Of a stretch of 23,820 nucleotides of DNA, positions 11,501 to 16,850 are shown piece after piece. The notes under the pieces are model-generated. The model had not been told where the DNA came from. It saw only the letters and a program-made list of their open reading frames with translations, and made no database searches. A program made the position numbers and the translations under genes. Source of the DNA: a virus; the IMG/VR virus record IMGVR_UViG_3300030085_003845, positions 1 to 23,820 of that record; one strand, written 5' to 3'. Position 1 is the stretch's first letter. Every line of letters starts with the position of its first letter.

Positions 11501-14500
11501 TCATCAAGGAACACTTCTTTGTAACTGGTGAGAATGTCACATATTCTTATGGTGGTGATTTCACAGAAGAGGCCATCGGTATTAAGACAACCAATGTCAC
11601 TGGTATTGGTACAACTGACAAACTTCCTAGAGATTTGTTTATTGTCAAGGTTGGTGACGGTAGTGTCAGATTTGCAGAATCTGCAGCAAAGGCAAACAAA
11701 CTGAATCCTGAAGTTCTTGAGTTCACTCATGTTGGTATTGGTACTTCTCACCATATCACGGCCAAGAAACAGAACGCTAAGGCTCTGATCGCCGTTGATA
11801 ATATGATTCAGGCACCATTGGCTGAGACAAGAGTAAGTACAACATTGGCTCAGAACATTGTCTTTGATTCACAATTTGATGTGGCAGGAATCACATCCAT
11901 TGCGGCAGCTGATCTCCTTCGTATTGATGAAGAGGTGATGAGAGTCGTCAGTGTTGGTGTTGGTGGAGCTAATAATGTTCTTGTCCAAAGACAACAACTT
12001 GGAACAAAACTCGCACCTCACACCAATGGAGCAACAGTCACTAAGATGACTGGTTCATACAACATTGTTGGAAGTACGATCAATTTTGTGGCTCCTCCAT
12101 ATGGAGCTGTACCTCTTTCAACTACTACTTCTGCACCTTCTGAAAGAGACTACACTGGACTGACAACTCATTCTACATTCCAGGGTAGAACATTTATGAG
12201 AACCGCTCCCGTCAATAGTACGAGAGAAACATATCACGCTAACCACGTCTTTGATAATCTTTCCAATGAGTTCACTGGTATCGCCAGTGAGTTTAGGTTG
12301 ACTCAAGGTGGTCAGAATATTTCTGGTTTCTCTACTGATAACGCAATTGTCCTTATTAACAATATCCTACAAGAACCATTAGGAGCTCAGGCTGATCAAG
12401 GGACATATGATCTCACAGAAGTCGCTGGTGGAATATCTTCTGTAAGGTTCGATGAAACATCTGCAGCCTTTGGTTATGATCCAAACAGATCAAATCTTCC
12501 TATCGGTGGATTCATTGTATCCATCGGTTCTACTGAGGGTGGTGGATATCAACCTCTGATCGGAGCTGGTGGTACAGTCACTGTATCGGCAGGTGGTTCG
12601 ATCACGGCCGTTAGTATTGGTAACTCTGGTTCTGGTTACAGATCTGGACTTGGTAGTATCTTCGTTGGTGTTCAGACATCCAGTATTGGAACTCCAAATA
12701 TCACCACAATTGGTACGGCTACAATCTCAAATGGTAATGTTACAGGTGTAACAATCACCAACGCTGGTACAGGATTTACAGGAACAAACCTACCTGAACT
12801 GGTAATTGATGAACCACATTCTTACACAAACATCCCCCTTGTTTATAGTAGTTCTTCGGTCCAAGGTGTTGGACAATCAGCTACTATCGACATTCAAGTC
12901 GGAGCTGGTGGTTCGGTCATTGACTATCAACTGAAACAGGAAGGTTTTGCGTACGGTAACGGTGAGATTCTGACTGTTCCTGTTGGTGGTGCAACTGGTA
13001 TTCCTACTAGTGGAACATTGAATGAGTTCCAGATTACTATTGATGAAATTTACAACGATTCTTTCAATGGATTCTCGATTGGTCAACTTCAGGTTCTTGA
13101 TAACTTTGATTCTGACTTTGATGGTAAGAAGAGAACATTTAGATTGTCTGTAAATGATCTCGCACTGTCCATTCAGTCGGCACCTGGTTCACCTGTAGAA
13201 GTTGATAAGACTCTCCTTATCTTCATTAATGATGTTCTTCAACAACCAGAAGTAGCTTACAACTTCACGGGTGGTGGTACTGTAGAGTTTGTTGAACCTC
13301 CTCAACGTGGTGACAGTTCTAAGGTCCTGTTCTACAAGGGTAGTGGAGATATTGATGTTGTCTTCACTGATGTTATTGAAACCGTTAAGGTTGGTGATAG
13401 TTTGAATATCAACAACAATCCTGAGGTTGGTCAAGGCATTGGACTTGATGAATTTGAAAGAGTTGTTGTTGGCATCAACACCATTGACTCTGTTTCTACT
13501 AACACATACAATGGTCCAGGTATCACAGACGACAGTACTCTGTCTAGACCTGTTGTCTGGTGTAAACAACAAGTTGACCTTATTGTCAATGGTCAAGAAG
13601 TTGGTAAAGATAGAGTTGATTACGAACCACAAATTTATCCTACATCTTATCTGATTCAACCTGTAAGTGCCGCCTCCACCATCGCATATGTCGATAGTGT
13701 TAGACCTCTGTTTGATTACAATTCTGAATCAAATGACAGAGACTTCCAGAACAAGATTAAGATTGTTTCTCAAAATACATTAGTTGGAGCCTCTGCTACG
13801 GCTGTTGTATCTGGACTTGGAACAGTAAGTATTAGTCTTAATAACACAGGTATTGGATACACTGTTGCTCCTACTCTGAGTATCGCACATCCATCTAATG
13901 GAACGAGAGCCACAGGAACACTTACCATGACAAATGGAAGTGTCAGTGGTGTAACTGTCACAAACCCTGGTTCTGGATATACCTCTACTAATCCTCCTGT
14001 AGTTCTCATCTCTGAACCTACTCTTGTTAGAGAAGAAATCAACGTTGATAGTTATAGTGGTGATTTTGGTGTTCTGGTCGGATTTGCATTGTCCACAATT
14101 AGTGGTCAAAACCAACTCATTCTGGACTTCTATATCCCCACTAATTCTCCAATGAGAGATAGTAGTGAAGTTGGAACTGGTATCACAGTTAGTGGTATTG
14201 GAACTGGTGATTACTTCACAGTATTCAACTCAGGTATTGATCCTACCGTGACCATTGATTCTGAGAGAATTGACGGAACTCAGATTGGAATTACTTCAAA
14301 CTTCATTGATTGTGTTTATCAAGTCCATAGTGCATATACACTTGAGAAGAATGTTATCGGAGTTGGCAACACCACAGTAAGAAGAGTATTTACCAATGTT
14401 GGTAATATCTCAACTGAAGCATTCTCTTCTTCTTTAATTACCTTCGATTCCTCCACATTTACCTTTGATTCTCGAACCTTCACCGTATACGCAGGTGGAA

Positions 14501-14670
14501 TTAGTTCCGCTTCAAATATGGGAAGATTCAGTTGGGGTAAGATTGAGTTTGAGGGAAGAACATCACCACAAGAGTTTGATTTCTATGGTGACAATGACAT
14601 TATTGGAATTTCTACTTCTGGACTCGTTTCTAGATTTGTTCCCCTTAAGTTCAGGGACTATACATCATAA
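2596..14670 (+). CDS. giant gp7/gpI-like baseplate wedge protein with YHYH and beta-repeat extension
   Basis: One uninterrupted ORF encodes 4024 residues, by far the largest complete gene here. It occupies the gp7 (P2 gpI) position directly after gp6. Residues 1-60 (FPRYVLEDFPLLPEFIKQYY) and 196-222 (FYKSKGTDQSFKILFRALFG, then EEVEI) closely resemble the C-terminal region of T4 gp7 as I recall it (FYSTKGIEASYKFLFKVLYN, then EEVEI). Between them, at 97-129, is a small inserted module containing CTRGFSG. The rest is beta-rich: six 'HG..xGD.V.Y' modules (593-1850), about fourteen 'GxGY' motifs (740-3795), a YHYH domain (about 1215-1356), three modules containing I/L-Q-x-P (3072-3551), and many GVGST-type turns. 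The C-terminus has GRFSWGKI (3976-3983), a pattern I associate with cyanophage virion proteins. T4 gp7 has only 1032 residues. Start ATG 2596 is 9 bases after gp6. The wedge role is well supported for the N-terminus; the function of the extension is unknown. Confidence 0.85.
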   Translation: MAVDRVKFQDIVESQFPRYVLEDFPLLPEFIKQYYKSQESQGATFDLIQNIDQYVKVDQLFDLKSSTTLNGDLDYTATTIPTSSLTDFTDGFPETNGLIKIDNEIIHYESISNNSFVNCTRGFSGITTYVSGHNPDSLTFEDTETDTHKDGATILNLNIIFLQEFFKKLKNLITPGFNDRELYSGIDQRNFIYNVDSFYKSKGTDQSFKILFRALFGEEVEIIKPSDFLFRPSDADYKVTQEYVVESINGDPLQLKNLTLFQDSTGARGTVSDVNPITYGDGQYYQLSIDYGFARDIGVKGSIFGEFKPNPKTKILNTIGLGATIIDVDSTIGFPETGNLIIKDSVGDLVSIAYTGKSVNQFFNVSGITEQFDKKTDLRFDDESYAYVGFDTSNPIQVRITSTLKEFKLKSGSYSYRENDTINIQSLGIERGDERSDNWYSNVKTQWNIESIELVDELEQSYNITLFDNHFLRPGYEIFLVSKAGLQLPGVVIRSSSSTSFLTKLAANVGSIPYTKVENQLLKGDSGKYPKLNEFVANVQNVYQKYNGEVAVASNSLPNYSNIFTEPYDKNITFSGSSDGDNQTLTVSTNKDHGFLTGDAVIYKPGVIESTTISPDGITIVNTTESKFQNVDENVYYIKRENSTSFKLARSRADIFSNKFVDLIGDVSDNQFIYFDFFNKKLIGQNIVREVLSPDNKSGNYETDPGYTGMLINGVEILNYKSSDFLTYGDIRSLEITGRGEGYDVINPPVLDIVDNYGSGAEGVVSVDGSLSGINIIDRGFGFLEPPTITITGGQPDVEAKAEVNMTSIVHSLTFNSEFTAKRVNIGNDTIGFSTFHKLNVGDKVQYDAKDGTPIVGLSTNAYYFVSTVDTSTIKLHKTEANAVAGINTVDIQNYGTGIHAITAVGGRSIVSNVIITNPGSGYKNRHRNIPAAGINTAQNRFEIPNHGYSSGEIIKYSTTSGGIEGLSTSEEYYVVKVDDNNFSLSLVGSGTTDKKFFYDRDILVDIRTTGNGSFNYLPIEFTINGPIGVTTVAGQDFQCKVQPLFRGSINSVDLTENGVAYGSSEIVNFNRQPNIEFKSGKDAQLTPIVSNSRIVDVIVNDGGSEYNSPPNLIIHGEGGFAALTPIIDNGVITSVSVQNGGTGYVSGSTKIEVRAAGENGSADAVIRNWNVNVFERDFENIGIDDGFVSESIDDTSLEYSHLYSPRPLRSNTYVISSSGETQYGISDLTLAGGVEKTSSYHSPIIGWAYDGNPIYGPYGFTDPQGGNISQMTSGYELITNPTNRPPTSLFPLGYFVEDYIFTDRGDLDEHNGRFCVTPDYPNGRYCYFSTLNPFSVDSTGPFKNYKRPVYPYLIGNSFYSKPNINNFKVESNQVDYNFENGEWFRNTLAYHTNDDDSGYEYVFNSDKERHQSLDVVNASKGHVESIGIMTGGINYKVNDRINFVNEATGGFDAQARVERVTGSDVNYVNYDQTQVENIEFGTILSLNQFIGFSTEPHPFVNAELVTISGLSTTFNGYSGLIDSRIGIRTDNFLLTLGVGSTGQTGLTTYFYVSGNLDYPSIRENDILGIGTENVKVLNIDKRARRIRVRREYDGISCGLAHTNRTVLFEDPRKFRVNVGTLKTSVALEVNKEYYFYPQEVVGLGTVGVGSTSVFSNPGVGITQKFIPTKQIYLPNHNLDVNDRLYYNKQGGTAIGAWNGISTVFKTLDDYDFFYAGPVNRDFIGLSTNKIGLGTEGEFVGVGTTSGLLMFTSVPGDDYHSFVTDKDNVLTGDVKVTTVNVATSSTHGLEVGDSVYMTIKPTNTRTISVQYDNSSRRIVFDPKSITTTNIIKNTLTITGHEFVEGDRVLYREGGSVIGGLTHGTIYYVYPYDSNSIQLVREKYELSQTRPKVEDITSTGTGTLLKVNPSLYAKRNEKLKFDLSDPSLSFVVSGVRSSAFELRFYTDSDYTNIFNTTETRTTFEVTRSGNTGIDADANVTLNISDEVPSNLWYKFCPINNDIITDVKNEIVIDTDVNSNNSINIEKTKYDGLHSLTGVGDTTFSYNISATPDVQLYNVENAFSNYETTSGTASGPISRVHILDQGANYEVIPGISTIISDNGSGAILQANSENIGKIQKVRFNSHRIGFDYPTDQTLRPIANPPEILDLESLTSFESIGISSGGRNYLVAPDLVVLDGFTRNKVEDLDIFYHLGDTSVTILRNTTGLYNVSPEIIPVNNSNGVGIANVIYTPSTKSVRLMLDSTFSDASAFPYNVGSKIFVENLNVGVGSTARGYNSEDYSYQYFTVTASDSNLGGGPGAYVDYSLKEYLDDTDVPGQVNLAISAGRVIPVTHFPIFESKLKKNDFYEDEVIVYQGKHTGRVESWNNVTEILKVDTPKEYKLNETVRGLTSNTQAVIRSKLDFDAEITTGVGATVTYGWQKSTGFLNDNLQRVPNNEYYQSFSYSIKSRVPFDNWEDPVGSLNHISGYKEFSDLQVVSQEDIPLGVAQPFDSDVDTTTDIVSSAALYCFYDFDFVTENNNLINGQVTSDEIFFENRILSDYFQSVGNRVLDIDDFSGEFFSNERPTKYSDVEAFNFNDIYNKVFTFVKDRIFTDERQTSIVSVLQTDQIGYMQEYATMETYPELGYFDYIATADGWNLQFHPVKFANNIYDVSTLSISIQDNVAGVGSTALGTVALLESGRETTPDNTLETIATIPSEFRAIKSVVLQEDELGDYASTEINLIHDGSDVHILEYADMATKSGSYSSTAGFGTFGARLSGNNILLDFTPNVGTAVTTNTSIIALSDTGTGISSITFRESRLNSNFKNILASGSPSANTILQFEEPYASGYYVVSVKDTTNNQYEMFEVAVIASESNEHFVEFANIDTGASLGQIGITSTANYTNLTYTANPNAAVEVRTFGIEQKIYDDNLDATQMLLNNHEYISGTGLYRGTKLDLRTAFDLEHDGLPIFKRQFEGSDSSSFDFDNNILFIKEHFFVTGENVTYSYGGDFTEEAIGIKTTNVTGIGTTDKLPRDLFIVKVGDGSVRFAESAAKANKLNPEVLEFTHVGIGTSHHITAKKQNAKALIAVDNMIQAPLAETRVSTTLAQNIVFDSQFDVAGITSIAAADLLRIDEEVMRVVSVGVGGANNVLVQRQQLGTKLAPHTNGATVTKMTGSYNIVGSTINFVAPPYGAVPLSTTTSAPSERDYTGLTTHSTFQGRTFMRTAPVNSTRETYHANHVFDNLSNEFTGIASEFRLTQGGQNISGFSTDNAIVLINNILQEPLGAQADQGTYDLTEVAGGISSVRFDETSAAFGYDPNRSNLPIGGFIVSIGSTEGGGYQPLIGAGGTVTVSAGGSITAVSIGNSGSGYRSGLGSIFVGVQTSSIGTPNITTIGTATISNGNVTGVTITNAGTGFTGTNLPELVIDEPHSYTNIPLVYSSSSVQGVGQSATIDIQVGAGGSVIDYQLKQEGFAYGNGEILTVPVGGATGIPTSGTLNEFQITIDEIYNDSFNGFSIGQLQVLDNFDSDFDGKKRTFRLSVNDLALSIQSAPGSPVEVDKTLLIFINDVLQQPEVAYNFTGGGTVEFVEPPQRGDSSKVLFYKGSGDIDVVFTDVIETVKVGDSLNINNNPEVGQGIGLDEFERVVVGINTIDSVSTNTYNGPGITDDSTLSRPVVWCKQQVDLIVNGQEVGKDRVDYEPQIYPTSYLIQPVSAASTIAYVDSVRPLFDYNSESNDRDFQNKIKIVSQNTLVGASATAVVSGLGTVSISLNNTGIGYTVAPTLSIAHPSNGTRATGTLTMTNGSVSGVTVTNPGSGYTSTNPPVVLISEPTLVREEINVDSYSGDFGVLVGFALSTISGQNQLILDFYIPTNSPMRDSSEVGTGITVSGIGTGDYFTVFNSGIDPTVTIDSERIDGTQIGITSNFIDCVYQVHSAYTLEKNVIGVGNTTVRRVFTNVGNISTEAFSSSLITFDSSTFTFDSRTFTVYAGGISSASNMGRFSWGKIEFEGRTSPQEFDFYGDNDIIGISTSGLVSRFVPLKFRDYTS
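3181..3261 (+). other. gp7/gpI core motif in the giant protein
   Basis: Residues 196-222 contain DSFYKSKGTDQSF and LFRALFGEEVEI. The pattern 'Y-[KR]-S-K/R-G-T-x-x-S-x-x-x-L-[FL]-R-x-L-F-G' is shared by phage tail protein I and T4 gp7, where it lies in the part of gp7 that contacts gp6 in the wedge. The similarity was judged by eye against remembered sequences. A profile search against the tail protein I / gp7 families would decide it. Confidence 0.7.
4372..8145 (+). repeat. six 'HG..xGD.V.Y' protein modules in the giant
   Basis: Diverged repeats start at residues 593 (DHGFLTGDAVIY, counting from the His), 837 (FHKLNVGDKVQY), 947 (NHGYSSGEIIKY), 1677 (NHNLDVNDRLYY), 1787 (THGLEVGDSVYM) and 1840 (GHEFVEGDRVLY). 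Several are followed by a 'GGI.GLST...YYV' segment and then a strand with alternating hydrophobics. Copies 2-3 and 4-5 are both 110 residues apart. The DNA is diverged, so these are old duplications kept as a protein fold rather than recent tandem repeats. Confidence 0.75.
6238..6663 (+). other. YHYH domain inside the giant protein
   Basis: Residues about 1215-1356 carry the hallmarks of the YHYH family: GWAYDGNPIYGPYGF (1248-1262), then YFVEDYIF, DLDEHNGRFCVTPDYPNGRYCYF, and YPYLIG at the end. This domain of unknown function is found in bacterial secreted proteins and in large virion proteins of marine T4-like phages. Assignment is from motif memory. The boundaries are approximate. Confidence 0.8.
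11761..13260 (+). repeat. three modules with an 'LI..N.[IL]Q.P' core in the giant
   Basis: ALIAVDNMIQAPL (Q at residue 3072), AIVLINNILQEPLG (3259) and TLLIFINDVLQQPEVAY (3549) share a core, followed by an 'FV/FT.PP.G' strand in the first and third (VAPPYGAVP, VEPPQRGDS). Similar segments occur in many phage fibre and virion proteins, often ahead of a hydrophobic strand pair. They look like a diverged triplicate beta domain. A self-dot-plot of the protein would define the unit length. Confidence 0.6.
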
Positions 14671-14676
14671 TAAATA
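14666..14676 (+). promoter_or_regulatory. T4-type late promoter candidate for the fibre gene
   Basis: CATAATAAATA contains AATAAATA (14669-14676), seven of eight bases of TATAAATA. It overlaps the stop codon of the giant gene (TAA 14668-14670) and ends 21 bases before the ATG of the fibre gene. The same 11 bases recur before gp8, at nearly the same distance from the start codon. Confidence 0.7.
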
Positions 14677-14697
14677 CTTTTACCACATAGAGATACC

Positions 14698-16812
14698 ATG
14701 GCCAAGTTAGGGATAAGTACTGGCTCCTCAGCTAATGATGGAACAGGTGACAATCTAATTGATGGTGCCGTAAAGATAAACTCGAACTTTAACGAGATCT
14801 ACACTCTTATCGGTGATGGATCAACACTCGCTGCCCCAGTGAAGAGTGTGACAGCTGGAGCTGGTATCAACTTAAGTGGATCTACTGGTGATGTAACTAT
14901 TACTAACACTGGTATTGCAAATACCAATAATCTAAGAACTAATTTTCTTGAAGTCAGTGGTGTTTCTACATTATCAGGTAATGTTACCTTTGGAAGTAAT
15001 GTTACCTTTGATGGTAACATTTTTATGGGTGATAGTCAAGAAATTAAACTTGGTGATGGTGATGATCTTAAGATTTATCACTCCCCCGCTGGAGACGTTG
15101 GTGCATTTGTCCAGAGTATGAATCAGGACCTCCATTTGGTGGGTCCTACCAATGGTGGTGTACGCATTATTACTTATAATAAAGATTCTGTTGTTGCGAA
15201 TTACAATAGTTCAGTTGACCTATATTATAACGGTTCTAAGAAATTAGAAACCACTGATCATGGTGCAAAGGTAACAGGTGTATGTTCTGCAACATCATTT
15301 ATTGGTGATGGTTCTAATCTTACTGGTATTGCCGCTGGAAGTGGAGTTATAGTTCAGGATGAAGGTGTTGCATTAGCTACAACTGCAACTACATTGAATT
15401 TTGTTGGTAATGGTGTAGTTGCATCAGGAACTGGAGCAAGTAAAACAATTACCATCTCTGGTGGCGGTGGTGCGGGTAATACGGCAAATGTAAGCACCAA
15501 TTCACTTGTTGTTGTTGGTGTTGCAAGTATTGGAGCAGGAACATCTACTAATGTTGTAGAGGCTCCTGGACTGACTCTTACTCACAATAATTCAACGGTT
15601 ACCACTACACCTGGAATCTCTGGTCAAATCAAACAAATTGGTAGTCAACCATACTACTATGATGGAACAGATTGGAGAGCACTGTATCTCGTAGCTGGTG
15701 TATCTACTGCCAATACAGCGGATACTGATTGGGATAATACGATGATTCGTATGAATTTCGATCAGGCAAATATAGGTGCTCTCACTAACCTAAAAGATGG
15801 AGTATCTCCTACTAACACAAGTACTACTGATCTGGTTTCATCACCAGTTAAGTATGGCACGAAGTCTGTAAGATTTCCAGCAAACACTGCTGGAATACAA
15901 TTCGATCAAAACAACAGTGGAAGTGTTCGTTATCCCTTTGAAGGTGCTTGGACGATTGAAGGATGGTTCCTCTTTGATGCTTCTCAACTAACAACCAATA
16001 CAACAACTGTTTCTGCCACAAAGTTATTTGCAAACTTTAATTCTAATACAGGAACTGGTACTAACTGGGATGTAGGTGTATATTGGTCTGGTAGCACTGG
16101 GTCTTATAAATTCTATTGGCATAATAGAGCTTCTTCTAATACTGGATCAGGTGAGGCTGGAAATAGTGGTACTGGATTTGTTCTACGAACTCTCAATAGT
16201 TCTGTATTCGCTGATAACAATTGGCATCACATTGCACTTGTAAGAGAACCTGGTAATGGATCAATTCACTTCTACTTTGATGGAGTTGAAGGTGGTGAAA
16301 CCAATAACGACGAGTTGATTGATAATGATATTAATGATGCCACCAATAAGGTCTTTGCTCTTGGTTATCATAGTCATGTAAACGTTGGTACTGGTTGGTT
16401 TGATGGAAACATTGATGATTTCAGAGTTTCTAATATCGCAAGATATACTACTGATTTTACTCCACCAAGTTCAGCACTTCCAATCACTGGTTCCACAACT
16501 ACAGTCATTCAACCACCTGATAGTAAGATTGGCGAACTTGCTCTTGGTAATTCACCAGCGTGGACTGGAACTCCTGGAGTCACTCCTACACGAGTTGCAG
16601 CAGGTCATTACAGAGTCACATTCGCTACCGCATATTCTAACGCCAGTGATTATGTCATTCAAACTAGTATGAATGATTACACACCTGTAACCACGGCTGT
16701 TGGTATTGGTGTTAGTAGATTTACCACTCACGCTGACCTCTATGTGAATAAGGTCAGTAATGGTGCTACTATTGATACAGGTAGCATCGCAATTGATCTC
16801 TATAAGAAGTGA
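14698..16812 (+). CDS. tail fibre/pin-like protein with gp10-like N-terminus and LamG domain
   Basis: This 704-residue virion protein is likely attached to the baseplate and exposed for host contact. Residues 13-42 (ANDGTGDNLIDGAVKINSNF, then NEIYTLIGDG) match the start of T4 gp10, which anchors to the wedge. Next come fibre-type repeats: NVTFGSNVTFDGN, GDGDDLKIYHSPAGD, SVDLYYNGSKKLET and ATSFIGDGSNLTGI (about 90-215). A Gly-rich hinge (GGGGAGNT) is followed by a concanavalin/LamG-3-like domain (about 343-592), with WTIEGWFLFD, NNWHHIALVRE, HFYFDGV and IDDFRVSNIARYT. The last ~100 residues form a beta cap. ATG 14698 follows a late promoter at a 21-base gap; 'tagaga' upstream is only a weak ribosome site. 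T4 has no gene between 7 and 8, so this is an extra, cassette-like gene. Whether it is a true gp10 equivalent or a fibre with a borrowed anchor is open. Confidence 0.82.
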   Translation: MAKLGISTGSSANDGTGDNLIDGAVKINSNFNEIYTLIGDGSTLAAPVKSVTAGAGINLSGSTGDVTITNTGIANTNNLRTNFLEVSGVSTLSGNVTFGSNVTFDGNIFMGDSQEIKLGDGDDLKIYHSPAGDVGAFVQSMNQDLHLVGPTNGGVRIITYNKDSVVANYNSSVDLYYNGSKKLETTDHGAKVTGVCSATSFIGDGSNLTGIAAGSGVIVQDEGVALATTATTLNFVGNGVVASGTGASKTITISGGGGAGNTANVSTNSLVVVGVASIGAGTSTNVVEAPGLTLTHNNSTVTTTPGISGQIKQIGSQPYYYDGTDWRALYLVAGVSTANTADTDWDNTMIRMNFDQANIGALTNLKDGVSPTNTSTTDLVSSPVKYGTKSVRFPANTAGIQFDQNNSGSVRYPFEGAWTIEGWFLFDASQLTTNTTTVSATKLFANFNSNTGTGTNWDVGVYWSGSTGSYKFYWHNRASSNTGSGEAGNSGTGFVLRTLNSSVFADNNWHHIALVREPGNGSIHFYFDGVEGGETNNDELIDNDINDATNKVFALGYHSHVNVGTGWFDGNIDDFRVSNIARYTTDFTPPSSALPITGSTTTVIQPPDSKIGELALGNSPAWTGTPGVTPTRVAAGHYRVTFATAYSNASDYVIQTSMNDYTPVTTAVGIGVSRFTTHADLYVNKVSNGATIDTGSIAIDLYKK
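14998..15021. repeat. 9-bp perfect inverted repeat and 14-bp direct repeat within the fibre gene
   Basis: AATGTTACC (14998-15006) and GGTAACATT (15013-15021) pair perfectly around the 6-base loop TTTGAT. The left arm is part of TAATGTTACCTTTG (14997-15010), a direct repeat of 14979-14992 with an 18-base period. That repeat encodes the six-residue unit NVTFGS/NVTFDG. The hairpin lies about 300 bases into the gene. Confidence 0.6.
15724..16473 (+). other. LamG/concanavalin-like domain of the fibre protein
   Basis: Residues about 343-592 show the order expected of the LamG-3 family: a first strand with MIRMNFDQ, GTKSVRFP (387-394), WTIEGWFLFD, a long central strand set, NNWHHIALVREPGNGSIHFY with FDGV, and the closing FDGNIDDFRVSNIARYT (to 588). 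These folds bind sugars or proteins. In a phage fibre a receptor-binding role is likely, but it is not shown by sequence. Confidence 0.8.
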
Positions 16813-16813
16813 T

Positions 16814-16839
16814 CTTTTTGCATAATAAATAACAAAAAG
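16814..16839. repeat. 7-bp inverted repeat enclosing the gp8 late promoter
   Basis: CTTTTTG (16814-16820) and CAAAAAG (16833-16839) are perfect inverted repeats. The 12-base loop CATAATAAATAA contains the late promoter octamer. The left arm starts two bases after the fibre stop codon. The stem is A/T-rich and weak, and no T-run follows, so termination is doubtful. It resembles the arrangement at 45-60. Confidence 0.5.
16821..16831 (+). promoter_or_regulatory. T4-type late promoter candidate for gp8
   Basis: CATAATAAATA is identical over 11 bases to the element at 14666-14676, and its AATAAATA core (16824-16831) differs from TATAAATA at one base. It ends 19 bases before the gp8 ATG. With no promoter between gp8 and the next gene, it should drive both. 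Confidence 0.7.
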
Positions 16840-16850
16840 TCCTGCAACAA

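Larger units (their letters stand above)
4810..13980 (+). repeat. dispersed 'GxGY' beta-repeat motifs in the giant
   Basis: A motif of the form 'strand-N/D-x-G-x-G-Y-x-x-x-P' recurs. The Tyr/Phe residue falls at about 743, 782, 923, 1062, 1107, 1145, 1436, 2087, 2166, 3348, 3394, 3453, 3755 and 3795. Examples are GRGEGYDVINPP, TNPGSGYKNR, NGGTGYVSG, TNAGTGFTG and TNPGSGYTSTNPP. They cluster in three regions (740-1436, 2087-2166, 3348-3795). A single related copy occurs in gp8 (GGEGYSYGTVDL). Short beta-hairpin modules are likely, but no function can be read from them. Confidence 0.75.

Noticed and set aside
13189-13659. 156-codon open frame on the - strand
   Set aside because: Antisense shadow inside the giant gene, opposite a conserved beta module.
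14668-14700. Hairpin around the fibre-gene late promoter, to match the other two
   Set aside because: Only 4-base arms with a 25-base loop could be found (AAGT/ACTT), which is no better than chance.
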